Of a stretch of DNA of 28,762 nt, positions 19,101 to 25,930 are shown one piece after another. Below the pieces are notes generated by a model. That model was not told where the DNA came from and ran no database searches. It saw nothing but the letters and a program-made list of their open reading frames with translations. This stretch comes from AWTP1-13 sp041288195 (lineage in GTDB: Bacteria; Pseudomonadota; Alphaproteobacteria; Rhizobiales; Hyphomicrobiaceae), in the NCBI GenBank assembly GCA_041288195.1, contig JBGGME010000290.1:1-28762 (forward strand). Reading direction: 5' to 3'. Position numbers and translations under genes: made by a program. How positions within the stretch are numbered: position 1 is the first letter of the stretch; the number at the start of each line of letters is the position of its first letter.

Positions 19101-20268
19101 CCACCCCGCGGGCGACAAGCTGCTGCGCACCGTTGCCGATCGCCTGCGCGCGCTGATCCGGGATACCGATACGATCGCCCGCATGGGCGGCGACGAGTTT
19201 GCCATCGTACAGACGGCAATCACGCAGCCAGCCGACGCCACCGCGCTCGCGCATCGCGCCATCGAGGCCATCAGCGCTCCCTACGTGGTCGAGGGCCATC
19301 ATGTCGTGATAGGGACCAGCATCGGCATCGCCGTCGGCCCCTCCGATGCACTGACGCCCGATCAGCTCGTGCGCAACGCCGATCTGGCGCTCTACCGCGC
19401 CAAAGCCGACGGGCGCGGCACCTACCGCTTCTTCGAGCGCGAGATGGACGCCCAGATGCAGATCCGGCGCTCGCTGGAGGACGACTTGCGCAAGGCGCTC
19501 CCGGCCGGTCAGTTCCAGCTGTACTATCAGCCGCTGCTCAATCTGACGAGCAACAGGGTGAGCGGCTTCGAGGCGCTGATCCGCTGGGAGCACCCCGAGA
19601 AGGGGCTGATGTCGCCGCGCACCTTCATCCCGCTGGCGGAGGAGATCGGCTTCATCGGCGCCCTCGGCGAATGGGCGATCAGGCAGGCCTGCACGCTCGC
19701 CGCGACGTGGCCGGCCGACATCCGGGTCGCGGTCAACCTGTCGCCGGCTCAATTTCGCACGCCCGGTCTGGTGCACGTCGTGGTCGGCGCGCTGGCGGCG
19801 TCCGGACTTTCCGCCGATCGGCTGGAGCTCGAGATCACCGAGAACACGCTGCTGCAGGACAGCGAGGCGACCCTCTCCACGCTCTACCAGCTGCGCGCGC
19901 TGGGTGTCCGCATCGCCATGGACGATTTCGGCACCGGCTACTCCTCGCTCAGCTATTTGCAGAGCTTCCCGTTCGACAAGATCAAGATCGACCGCTCGTT
20001 CGTGAAGGACATCGCCGACGGTGTCGGGTCGCTCAATATCGTACGCGCGGTGGTTGCCATGGCCGCCGGCCTCGGCATGGAGACCACGGCCGAAGGCGTC
20101 GAGACCAAGGAGCAGCTCGAGACGGTACGCGCAGAGGGCTGCACCGAGTTGCAGGGCTTCTTGTTCAGCGTGCCCTTGCCGCCCGAGGAGATCGAGCCCT
20201 TCCTGCGCAGGCATGGTATCGTGAGCGACGAGCCGGCGAACCGCAGCGCGGCCGGCGATGCGGCCTGA
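16198..20268 (+). CDS. MHYT-PAS(x5)-GGDEF-EAL cyclic-di-GMP regulator
   Basis: This 1356-residue membrane sensor could both make and break cyclic-di-GMP. The N-terminus has an MHYT domain of about seven helices with three H-aromatic-x-x-M motifs (THFVAM, MHFVGM, LHFTAM), proposed to bind a metal and sense oxygen, CO or NO. A PAS domain (about 245-320) follows, then four similar PAS modules whose shared N-M-x-x-G motif starts at residues 382, 521, 662 and 801. Short coiled coils (AEQNVLLRQHEVELQAQN and relatives) join them. The GGDEF motif is intact (997-1001), with an RDTD inhibitory site five residues before it. The EAL motif is intact (1125-1127), with DDFGTGYSS, KIDRSFV and AEGVET also present. 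Start GTG 16198 (GGGGA upstream) fits the usual MHYT N-terminus; a TTG at 16162 is in frame. Confidence 0.92.
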   Translation: MLRVVSCIVNEHDHRLVLLAVLICAATSFTALHAFSHASREHGSWRLAWVFLAAVATGTGIWATHFVAMLAYEPGYPVGYDAVLTIASLLVAVVVAAVGLALATHGSRAAIAAGGAIIGAGVALMHFVGMEALALPGAMQWDQSLVAASILIGVVLSAASLLAWHELDRRRASWVGPALLVVAICGLHFTAMGAVVLTPDPTMALPGSNIDDATLAIAVTAASIVVMLAVLAAMLITSQAERTVLLNNQELVDAAQEGLVTAHDGTIVNVNRRILQLTQRTSDELLGKRVMEDLLVTAGTAIGPDGKPSEALLKTASGLVVQVEVVRRPLQGGGRANEVYAFRDTTPLRRAAQELRRQNDALRQREEELRTQNNRFEATLANMSHGLCVIDPDKHVVVCNKRYVEMYNLPARLTCPGTPIADIFEHLVASDLYSSADVEEYRREGYGSLFDARTKVRRLNDGRTILVSRQSTPDGGWIAIHDDITERERLSARLAEQNVLLRQHEVELQAQNANLDVALANMAHGLAMFDAEERLVVANDRYAEVYGLEPGHLRPGMTLRQIIEHRIASGLYPDMTADEVCSNMRRRVAMRGANHLVSRPGNGRILSVSVHPRDEGGWVVTLQDITEREELNARLKAQNDLLQQRESEVAERNRLFDAAISNMSQGMCLYDAQQRIVFANDRYAEIYGLTPEQAKPGTTLREVFAARAVRGAYGAIQTENFIRDGLGRFSRHTSEILRLADGRFISVVRRPMPDGGLLSTHEDISEREQLSSRITRQNELLIEREQELNVRNEQLDAALNNMLQGLAMYDSKFQLVMCNRRYAEMYGLSPEQVKRGTPLRVIIEHRIARGEFRGKSADELVEERVKRVAGQTTAQYVNELCDGRHISVSTRPMPDGGTVTTHHDITEQHRSEARIAHMALHDALTGLPNRILLNERLEDALRRVKRGEIVATHLLDLDHFKTVNDSLGHPAGDKLLRTVADRLRALIRDTDTIARMGGDEFAIVQTAITQPADATALAHRAIEAISAPYVVEGHHVVIGTSIGIAVGPSDALTPDQLVRNADLALYRAKADGRGTYRFFEREMDAQMQIRRSLEDDLRKALPAGQFQLYYQPLLNLTSNRVSGFEALIRWEHPEKGLMSPRTFIPLAEEIGFIGALGEWAIRQACTLAATWPADIRVAVNLSPAQFRTPGLVHVVVGALAASGLSADRLELEITENTLLQDSEATLSTLYQLRALGVRIAMDDFGTGYSSLSYLQSFPFDKIKIDRSFVKDIADGVGSLNIVRAVVAMAAGLGMETTAEGVETKEQLETVRAEGCTELQGFLFSVPLPPEEIEPFLRRHGIVSDEPANRSAAGDAA

Positions 20269-20352
20269 GGGCTGCTGAAACTCGATCTCTTTCTCCCCAT
20301 ATTGTGTGGCTGCGGGACCTCGCTCGTCCCGCGTGCCTCCATACCGGAACCG

Positions 20353-21366
20353 ATGCCGTCGACCATCCCCTTCGAGCAGTGGCTGAAGCGCGACACGGCG
20401 GGCCTCTGCTGCGCGCCCGGCGGGTTTCACATCGACCCGACGCGGGCGGTGCCGCGCGCCATTATCACCCACGGTCATTCCGATCATGCCCGGCCCGGCC
20501 ACGGCGCCGTGCTGGCGACGCCGGAGACCATCGCCATCATGCGGGCGCGGCTGGGCCCCGATGCGGCGGGAAGCTTCCAGGAGTTGCGCTACGGCGCGCC
20601 GCTCGGCATCGGCGGAGCGACGGTGCGGCTGGCGCCTGCGGGCCACATCCTCGGCAGCGCGCAGGTGGTGATCGAGCATCGTGGGCAGCGTGCCGTCATC
20701 AGCGGCGACTACAAGCGCCGGCCCGACCCGACGGCGGCGCCCTTCGAGCTGGTGCGCTGCGACCTGTTCGTCACCGAGGCCACCTTCGGGCTGCCTGTCT
20801 TCCGCCACGAGCCCGATGTGGGCGAGATCGGACGGCTGCTCGCTTCGCTCAAGGCATTCCCCGAACGCACGCATCTCGTCGGCGCCTATGGGCTCGGCAA
20901 GACCCAGCGTCTGATCGCCCTGCTGCGCGCCGCCGGCTACGACCGGCCGATCTGGCTGCACGGCGCGCACCAGGCCATGTGCGACCTCTACGGCGAGCTC
21001 GGCGTCGACCTCGGCGATCTGGCCCTGGTCGGCGATGCGACAACGAAACTGCCGGGCGAGATCGTGCTGTGTCCGCCCTCGGCCCTGAAGGACCGCTGGA
21101 CGCGCCGCCTGAGCGATCCCGTAACCGCCTTCGCGTCGGGCTGGATGCGCGTGCGGGCGCGCGCACGGCAGTACGGCGTGGAGCTGCCGCTGGTGATCTC
21201 GGACCATGCCGACTGGCCCGAGCTGATCGCCACCATCGCCGAGACCGAAGCCGAGGAGGTCTGGGTGACCCACGGCCGCGAGGACGCGCTGGTGCGCCAG
21301 ATCGGCCTGATGGGGAAGCGCGGGCGGGCGCTGGCGCTGGTTGGCTACGAGGAGGACGGCGAGTGA
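20353..21366 (+). CDS. Ligase-associated DNA exonuclease (metallo-beta-lactamase/beta-CASP fold)
   Basis: This 337-residue nuclease of the SNM1/Pso2-like group is encoded beside ATP-dependent DNA ligases (the ligase-associated exonuclease family) and is thought to process DNA ends in repair. The metal-binding motif HGHSDH is at residues 40-45. A later His stands in LAPAGHILGSAQVVIEH, and an Asp in AVISGDYKRRPDP. C-terminal beta-CASP-like motifs include VISDHADWPEL and EVWVTHGRED. The ATG at 20353 is chosen because the family begins shortly before the metal motif; the frame is open to 20302. Its TGA overlaps the GTG of the ligase gene by 4 bases, so translation is coupled. Function is inferred from fold and this pairing. 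Confidence 0.9.
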   Translation: MPSTIPFEQWLKRDTAGLCCAPGGFHIDPTRAVPRAIITHGHSDHARPGHGAVLATPETIAIMRARLGPDAAGSFQELRYGAPLGIGGATVRLAPAGHILGSAQVVIEHRGQRAVISGDYKRRPDPTAAPFELVRCDLFVTEATFGLPVFRHEPDVGEIGRLLASLKAFPERTHLVGAYGLGKTQRLIALLRAAGYDRPIWLHGAHQAMCDLYGELGVDLGDLALVGDATTKLPGEIVLCPPSALKDRWTRRLSDPVTAFASGWMRVRARARQYGVELPLVISDHADWPELIATIAETEAEEVWVTHGREDALVRQIGLMGKRGRALALVGYEEDGE

Positions 21367-23048
21367 AGGCGTTCGCCGAGCTCCTCGACCGCCTGTCCTA
21401 CAGCCCGTCGCGCAACGCCAAGCTGCGGCTGATGGCGGACTATTTCCGCGCCACGCCCGACCCCGATCGAGGCTGGGCGCTGGCCGCCCTCACCGACGGC
21501 CTGCCGTTCTCGTTCCCCCTGCGGCGCACCCTCATGGACATGGTTGCCCGGCGCATGGACCCGGAGCTGTTTCGTCTCTCCCGCGACTACGTCGGCGACA
21601 CGGCGGAGACGATCGCGCTGGTGTGGGAGCCTGCGGCCTCCCTCTCCCCGTCTTCACGGGGAGAGGGTCGGGGTGAGGGGCGGCCACTAGCGCAAGCTTC
21701 GGAGTTTGCCGCCGCCCCTCACCCTATCCCTCTCCCCGCTGGCGGGGAGAGGGGATCGCCCCGTCTTGCCGACGTCGTCGCGGAGCTGGCGCTGATCGGG
21801 CGCAACGACCTGGGGCCGCGGCTGGAGGCCTGGCTCGATACGCTCGACGCGACGGGGCGGTGGGCGCTCATCAAGCTGCTGACCGGCGCGCTGCGCGTCG
21901 GCGTGTCGGCGCGCCTTGCCAAGACGGCGGCAGCCGAGATGGCGGGCCTTGCCGTCGGCGATATCGAGGAGGTCTGGCACGCGCTGTCCCCGCCTTACGA
22001 GCTGCTGTTCGCCTGGCTCGAGGGGCGCGGACCGAGGCCGGACGTGGCCGGTGCGCCAGCCTTCCGGCCGCTGATGCTGTCGCATGCGCTGGAGGATGCC
22101 GATTGGGAGGCGCTCGAAGCCGCCGATTTTGCCGCTGAATGGAAGTGGGACGGCATCCGCGTGCAGATCGTGGCGCGGCCTGGCGAGGTGCATCTCTATT
22201 CGCGCACCGGCGATGACATAGCGGACAGCTTTCCCGACGTCGTCGGCGGGCCCAACTTCGACGCGGTGCTCGACGGCGAGCTGCTGGTCATGCGCGGCGG
22301 CGAGGTTGCGCCCTTCAACGATCTGCAGCAGCGGCTCAACAGAAAGGGCGTCTCCAGGAAGCAGATGGAGCAGTTCCCGGCCCATGTGCGCCTCTACGAT
22401 GCCCTGCTGATCGAGGGCGAGGACCTGCGCCAGCTGGCGTGGCACGCACGTCGCGCACGGCTCGAGGCCTGGCACGCGCGCGTGAGGCCGGCGCGCACGG
22501 ACCTCTCTCCGCTCATTGCTTTCAAGGACAAGGCCGCCCTGCGCGAGCTGTGGGAGGCGACGCGCGAGAACAGCACCGAGGGCATCATGCTCAAGCGCCG
22601 CGACAGTGCCTATGTGGCGGGGAGGCCCAAGGGGCTGTGGTGGAAGTGGAAGCGCGCGCCGCTGACGCTCGACTGCGTGCTGATGTACGCCCAGCGCGGC
22701 TCCGGCAAGCGCTCGTCCTACTACTCCGACTACACCTTCGGGGCCTGGCGGCAGGGCGAGGGCGGGGCGGCCGAGCTGGTGCCGGTCGGCAAGGCCTACT
22801 TCGGCTTCACCGACGAGGAGCTGCTCCAGATCGACCGCTGGGTGCGCAACCACACGACCGAGAGCTTCGGGCCGGTGCGCGCCGTCTCCCCCGGCCTGGT
22901 GTTCGAGATCGCCTTCGACGCCGTGCAGCGCTCGAGCCGCCACAAGTCCGGCGTCGCCATGCGCTTTCCGCGCATCCATCGCATCCGCTGGGACAAGCCC
23001 GCAGCCGAGGCCGACCGCCTCGAGACGCTGATGGCGATGATCGCGTAA
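21363..23048 (+). CDS. ATP-dependent DNA ligase with in-frame palindromic insertion
   Basis: This 561-residue ligase seals nicks using ATP, as distinct from the essential NAD-dependent LigA. The N-terminal DNA-binding region (about 1-220) includes LIKLLTGALRVGVSARLAKTA. The nucleotidyltransferase motif I is WKWDG with Lys261 as the AMP-accepting residue. Motif III is AVLDGELLVM, motif IV is EGIMLKRRDSAYVAGRPKG, and motif V is WWKWKRAPLTLDCVLMYA. A C-terminal OB domain ends RFPRIHRIRWDKPAAEAD. It is the PP_1105-type bacterial ligase normally grouped with an exonuclease, a DExH helicase and a phosphoesterase; only the exonuclease is here. Residues about 93-131 are encoded by a palindromic repeat and read SLSPSSRGEGRGEGRPLAQ and onward, low-complexity and absent from what I recall of homologues. 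The GTG start overlaps the exonuclease stop. Confidence 0.92.
   Translation: MKAFAELLDRLSYSPSRNAKLRLMADYFRATPDPDRGWALAALTDGLPFSFPLRRTLMDMVARRMDPELFRLSRDYVGDTAETIALVWEPAASLSPSSRGEGRGEGRPLAQASEFAAAPHPIPLPAGGERGSPRLADVVAELALIGRNDLGPRLEAWLDTLDATGRWALIKLLTGALRVGVSARLAKTAAAEMAGLAVGDIEEVWHALSPPYELLFAWLEGRGPRPDVAGAPAFRPLMLSHALEDADWEALEAADFAAEWKWDGIRVQIVARPGEVHLYSRTGDDIADSFPDVVGGPNFDAVLDGELLVMRGGEVAPFNDLQQRLNRKGVSRKQMEQFPAHVRLYDALLIEGEDLRQLAWHARRARLEAWHARVRPARTDLSPLIAFKDKAALRELWEATRENSTEGIMLKRRDSAYVAGRPKGLWWKWKRAPLTLDCVLMYAQRGSGKRSSYYSDYTFGAWRQGEGGAAELVPVGKAYFGFTDEELLQIDRWVRNHTTESFGPVRAVSPGLVFEIAFDAVQRSSRHKSGVAMRFPRIHRIRWDKPAAEADRLETLMAMIA
21640..21753 (+). repeat. CTCTCCCC/GGGGAGAG palindromic element, copy A (inside the ligase gene)
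   Basis: Three nested palindromes are seen. CCCTCTCCCCG (21640-21650) pairs with CGGGGAGAGGG (21657-21667). GGGTGAGGGGCGGC (21671-21684) pairs with GCCGCCCCTCACCC (21711-21724). CCCTCTCCCCGC (21728-21739) pairs with GCGGGGAGAGGG (21742-21753). All stems are perfect. The element is 114 bases, 38 codons, in frame with the ligase. The same architecture and a closely similar core occur at 24548-24698 in the same orientation. Confidence 0.85.
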
Positions 23049-23059
23049 ACGCTTCCGAT

Positions 23060-23467
23060 TTACGAGGCGTTGGGGAGACCGACGACAGCCTCGACCTCGA
23101 CCTTCATGCCCGGTATTGCCAGCCGGCTGACCTCGATCAGGGTGCTGGCGGGCCTGGCGTCTCCGAAATAGCGCTGCCGCACCGGGTTGATCTTCGTCCG
23201 GTCATCCACATCGGTGAGGTACACCGTCACCTTCAGCACATCGGCGAAGGATGCGCCGGCTGCCTTCAGCACCTTCTCCATCGCAGCAAAGACTGCCTCG
23301 GCCTGAGCGGCGACGTCATCGCCGCCGATGACCTTGAGGCTGGAGTCCAGCGGCCCTATCCCCGAGATGAACAGAAGATTGCCGAACGCTACCGCGTCGC
23401 AATAGTGGCTGATGGGCGGATTGAGCCCCGGTATCGAGAATTCCTTTCGCGTGGCCTTGCCGGTCAT
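23060..23467 (-). CDS. RidA/YjgF-family protein lacking the usual catalytic Arg
   Basis: This 135-residue protein of the Rid superfamily forms trimers with active sites between subunits. RidA itself hydrolyses reactive enamines and imines such as 2-aminoacrylate. Typical motifs are AVAFGNLLFISGIGPLD, QAEAVFAAMEKVLKAAGASFADVLKVTVYLTD and a C-terminal KVEVEAVVGLP. In canonical RidA the segment PARSxVEVxRL carries the key arginine; here it reads PASTLIEVSRL, with Ser in that place. The protein may thus belong to a non-deaminase Rid subgroup. Start ATG 23467 has GGAG 6 bases upstream; the frame is open to 23560 without a better signal. It is convergent with the ligase gene 11 bases away, and 154 bases downstream of the SDR gene on the same strand. 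Confidence 0.87.
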   Translation of the reverse strand: MTGKATRKEFSIPGLNPPISHYCDAVAFGNLLFISGIGPLDSSLKVIGGDDVAAQAEAVFAAMEKVLKAAGASFADVLKVTVYLTDVDDRTKINPVRQRYFGDARPASTLIEVSRLAIPGMKVEVEAVVGLPNAS

Positions 23468-23621
23468 GATGCGCTCCGTTGTTCTGCTGGCCCGCCACCC
23501 CGCCGGGAAAGCGCTGCCGATCTGGGATAGAGGGGGTTGAGACGTTCGACGTCGATGCAATCGCGGGCGGGTTCGGGAAAGGATCCGCCTATCGGCCGGC
23601 GCGTCTCATTCAGTGGGTGGG

Positions 23622-24539
23622 TTACAGCGGATCCCAGTTGAAGACGTCCTGGCTGCGGTCGAGCGCGTAGAAGTCGCGCTTGAAGGCCGGCAGCATGGTC
23701 TCGGCAAGGCTCTGCGGGGTCCAGCCGCCCTCCTTGTGGGCGACGCGGATGGGCCGCGATTGGCTCATCAGGAAAATCTCGTCCTTGCGCACGGCGAAGA
23801 TCTGCCCCGAGACGTCCTTGGCAAGGTCGCTCGCCAGCAGCACGCAGATCGGCGCGATCTTGTTGGCCGTCATGGTGTTCTGGATGCGCTCCACGCGCGT
23901 TTTCGCTTCCGGCGTGTCCGTGGGGATGGTGCCGATCAGTCGCGACCAGGCGAACGGCGACACGCAGTTGGAGCGCACCTTGAAGCGCGCCATGTCGAGC
24001 GCGATTGACTTGGACAAGCCCACGATGCCGAGCTTGGCCGCCGCGTAGTTGGCCTGCCCGAAGTTGCCGACCAGACCCGACGTGGACGTGAAGTGCACGT
24101 AGGAGCCGGACTCCTGATCCTTGAAGTAAGGCGCGGCCGCCTTCGACACATAGAACGCGCCGTAGAGATGCACCTTGATGACGGCGTCCCAGTCGACCGC
24201 GCTCATGCGGTGGAAGATGCGGTCGCGCAGGATGCCGGCGTTGTTGACGACGCAGTCGATGCGGCCGAAGTTGTCGATGGCGGTCTTGATGATGCGCTCG
24301 GCGCCTTGCGGGTCGGCGACGCTGTCGCCGTTGGGCACGGCGATGCCGCCGGCTTTCTTTATTTCGGCGACCACCTGATCGGCCACCTTGACGTCGGCGC
24401 CCTCGCCCTCGGCCGTGCCGCCGAGGTCGTTGACCACCACCTTGGCGCCCTCGGCGGCGGCCAGCATGGCGATCTCCTTGCCGATGCCCCGCCCCGCGCC
24501 CGTTACGACGACGACCTTACCGTCTACGCACTTTGCCAC
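23622..24539 (-). CDS. Short-chain dehydrogenase, 3-hydroxyacyl-CoA dehydrogenase-like
   Basis: This 305-residue SDR resembles the dehydrogenase part of peroxisomal multifunctional enzyme type 2 (17-beta-HSD4) and its bacterial relatives, which oxidise 3-hydroxyacyl-CoA with NAD. It has the cofactor motif TGAGRGIG (13-20), NDLGG after the second strand, NNAG (99-102), catalytic Ser152, Tyr165 and Lys169 (YAAAK), and a C-terminal tail longer than in simple SDRs. The pattern GILRDRIFHRMSAVDWDAVIKVHLYG is typical of that group. The GTG start has a very good ribosome-binding site GGAGG (24545-24549) that touches the end of a palindromic element. It follows the thiolase gene in the same orientation and probably supplies the thiolase substrate. 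Its exact substrate is unknown. Confidence 0.88.
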   Translation of the reverse strand: MAKCVDGKVVVVTGAGRGIGKEIAMLAAAEGAKVVVNDLGGTAEGEGADVKVADQVVAEIKKAGGIAVPNGDSVADPQGAERIIKTAIDNFGRIDCVVNNAGILRDRIFHRMSAVDWDAVIKVHLYGAFYVSKAAAPYFKDQESGSYVHFTSTSGLVGNFGQANYAAAKLGIVGLSKSIALDMARFKVRSNCVSPFAWSRLIGTIPTDTPEAKTRVERIQNTMTANKIAPICVLLASDLAKDVSGQIFAVRKDEIFLMSQSRPIRVAHKEGGWTPQSLAETMLPAFKRDFYALDRSQDVFNWDPL

Positions 24540-24547
24540 TTCGTCCT

Positions 24548-24698
24548 CCCTCTCCCCGCGTTTCGCTGACCTCTCCTTGCACGCAATCGAAGCGGGGAGA
24601 GGGTCGGGGTGAGGGGCGGCAACGAGCGCAAACCTGGGAGTCTGCCGCCGCCCCTCACCCTAACCCTCTCCCCATGCCGAAGAGGCATGGGGAGAGGG
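24548..24698 (+). repeat. CTCTCCCC/GGGGAGAG palindromic element, copy B (thiolase-SDR spacer)
   Basis: This is the same element as at 21640-21753. CCCTCTCCCCGC (24548-24559) pairs with GCGGGGAGAGGG (24592-24603) over a 32-base loop. GGGTGAGGGGCGGC (24607-24620) pairs with GCCGCCCCTCACCC (24647-24660); these 14-base arms are identical to those of copy A. The 15-base stem 24664-24678 / 24684-24698 adds ATGCC to the shared CCCTCTCCCC. It fills almost the whole spacer, ending 7 bases from the thiolase stop, and its other end overlaps the SDR ribosome-binding site. Confidence 0.85.
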
Positions 24699-24705
24699 AA
24701 TGCCG

Positions 24706-25911
24706 TTACGCCCCGTACTTGCCGACGATGGAGATGGCGGCGACGTTGCGCTGCGGGAAGCCGCCGAGGTTGTGGGTGAGGCCGAAGATCGGCTCCTGCT
24801 TCCTCTGGCGCTCGCCGGCGCGGCCCTGCATCTGCAGGTACATCTCGTAGATCATCCGCAGGCCCGAGGCGCCGATCGGGTGGCCGAAGCACTTCAAGCC
24901 GCCGTCGATCTGGCAGGGCACCTTGCCGTCCGAGTCGTAGAAGCCGTCGAGCACGTCCTTGATGGCGCCGCCCTCGGGCGAGATGTGCAGGTCCTCCATG
25001 GTGACGAGCTCGGTCACCGAGAAGCAGTCGTGCACCTCGATCAGGCTGAGCTGGTCGCGGGGCTTGTCGATGCCGGCCTCGGCGTAGGCGCGCTTGGCGG
25101 CGATGCGGGTGGTGGCGAAGTAGCTGCCGTCCCAGGAGTTGTGCTGGGCCTCGAGCCCGTTCGACACCGCCACCTGCAGCGCCTTCACCGAGATCATGTC
25201 CTTCTTGCCGAGGTTCCTGGCGATCTCGGGCGTCGTGACGATGGCGCAAGCCGAGCCGTCGCTGACGCCGCAGCAGTCGTAGAGGCCGAGCGGCTCCGCG
25301 ACGGTCGGGGCGTTGAGCACGGTGTCGATGGTGATCTTGTTGCGCAGGTGCGCCTTGGGGTTCCTGGCGCCGTTGTCGTGGCTCTTGACGGAGATGTGCG
25401 CCATCGCCTGCTTGAGGTCTTTCGGCTCGACCTTGTGCTTGGCGCGGTAGGCGGCGGCGAGCTGGGCGAAGCTGCCGGGCGCCGACGCGTTGGGGTTCGT
25501 CATGTCGTTGAGGGGCCCACGACCGCGCTGCGGCAGTCCCCCGTAACCGGTGTCCTTCAGCTTCTCGACGCCGAGCGCCAGGGCGATATCGGCCGCGCCG
25601 GAGGCCACGGCATAGACAGCGCCGCGAAATGCCTCGGTGCCGCTGGCGCAGTAGTTCTCGACGCGCGTGACAGGAATGAACGGCAGCCGCAGTGCCACCG
25701 CCAGCGGGGTCGCCGACTTGCCGACGTGCTGCTCCTCGATGGCGGTCGACAGCCACGCCGCGTCGATCTGCTTGGTGTCGATGCCGGCGTCGGCGATGGC
25801 CTCGGTGTAGGCCTCCACCATCAGGTTGTCGGCTTCCTTGTCCCAGCGCTCGCCGAACTTGGAGCAGCCCATGCCGAGGATGACGACCTTGTCCTTGATG
25901 CCCTTTGCCAT
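24706..25911 (-). CDS. Thiolase family protein (SCP2/SCPx-type acyl-CoA thiolase)
   Basis: This 401-residue protein probably cleaves a 3-oxoacyl-CoA with CoA. The nucleophilic Cys88 is in VENYCASGTEAFRG. Other visible motifs are the pantetheine-loop region MAHISVKSHDNGARNPKAHLR, GLYDCCGVSDGSACAIVT, EVHDCFSVTELVTMEDL, and the C-terminal CFGHPIGASGLRMIYEMY with the catalytic His, then THNLGGFPQRNVAAISIVG. The second Cys of classical thiolases is not seen at the C-terminus, consistent with the SCP2 group. A strong AAGGAGAG site precedes the ATG. The gene starts 19 bases after the HMG-CoA-synthase-like/DUF35 gene. In related systems (archaeal thiolase/HMG-CoA synthase and actinobacterial Ltp2/ChsH2) a DUF35 domain forms a complex with a thiolase-fold enzyme, so the two products may interact. 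Confidence 0.9.
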   Translation of the reverse strand: MAKGIKDKVVILGMGCSKFGERWDKEADNLMVEAYTEAIADAGIDTKQIDAAWLSTAIEEQHVGKSATPLAVALRLPFIPVTRVENYCASGTEAFRGAVYAVASGAADIALALGVEKLKDTGYGGLPQRGRGPLNDMTNPNASAPGSFAQLAAAYRAKHKVEPKDLKQAMAHISVKSHDNGARNPKAHLRNKITIDTVLNAPTVAEPLGLYDCCGVSDGSACAIVTTPEIARNLGKKDMISVKALQVAVSNGLEAQHNSWDGSYFATTRIAAKRAYAEAGIDKPRDQLSLIEVHDCFSVTELVTMEDLHISPEGGAIKDVLDGFYDSDGKVPCQIDGGLKCFGHPIGASGLRMIYEMYLQMQGRAGERQRKQEPIFGLTHNLGGFPQRNVAAISIVGKYGA

Positions 25912-25930
25912 GGCGGTTCTCTCCTTGAGC

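Noticed and set aside
18160..21273. A 1037-codon open frame antisense to the cyclic-di-GMP and exonuclease genes
   Set aside because: It spans two well-supported plus-strand genes, has biased composition and no motif; it is a GC-bias shadow.
21640..21753. The repeat cluster in the ligase gene as a CRISPR array or sign of a broken gene
   Set aside because: There are no regularly spaced repeats with unique spacers; the units form stems, and the ligase frame stays open with all motifs downstream intact.
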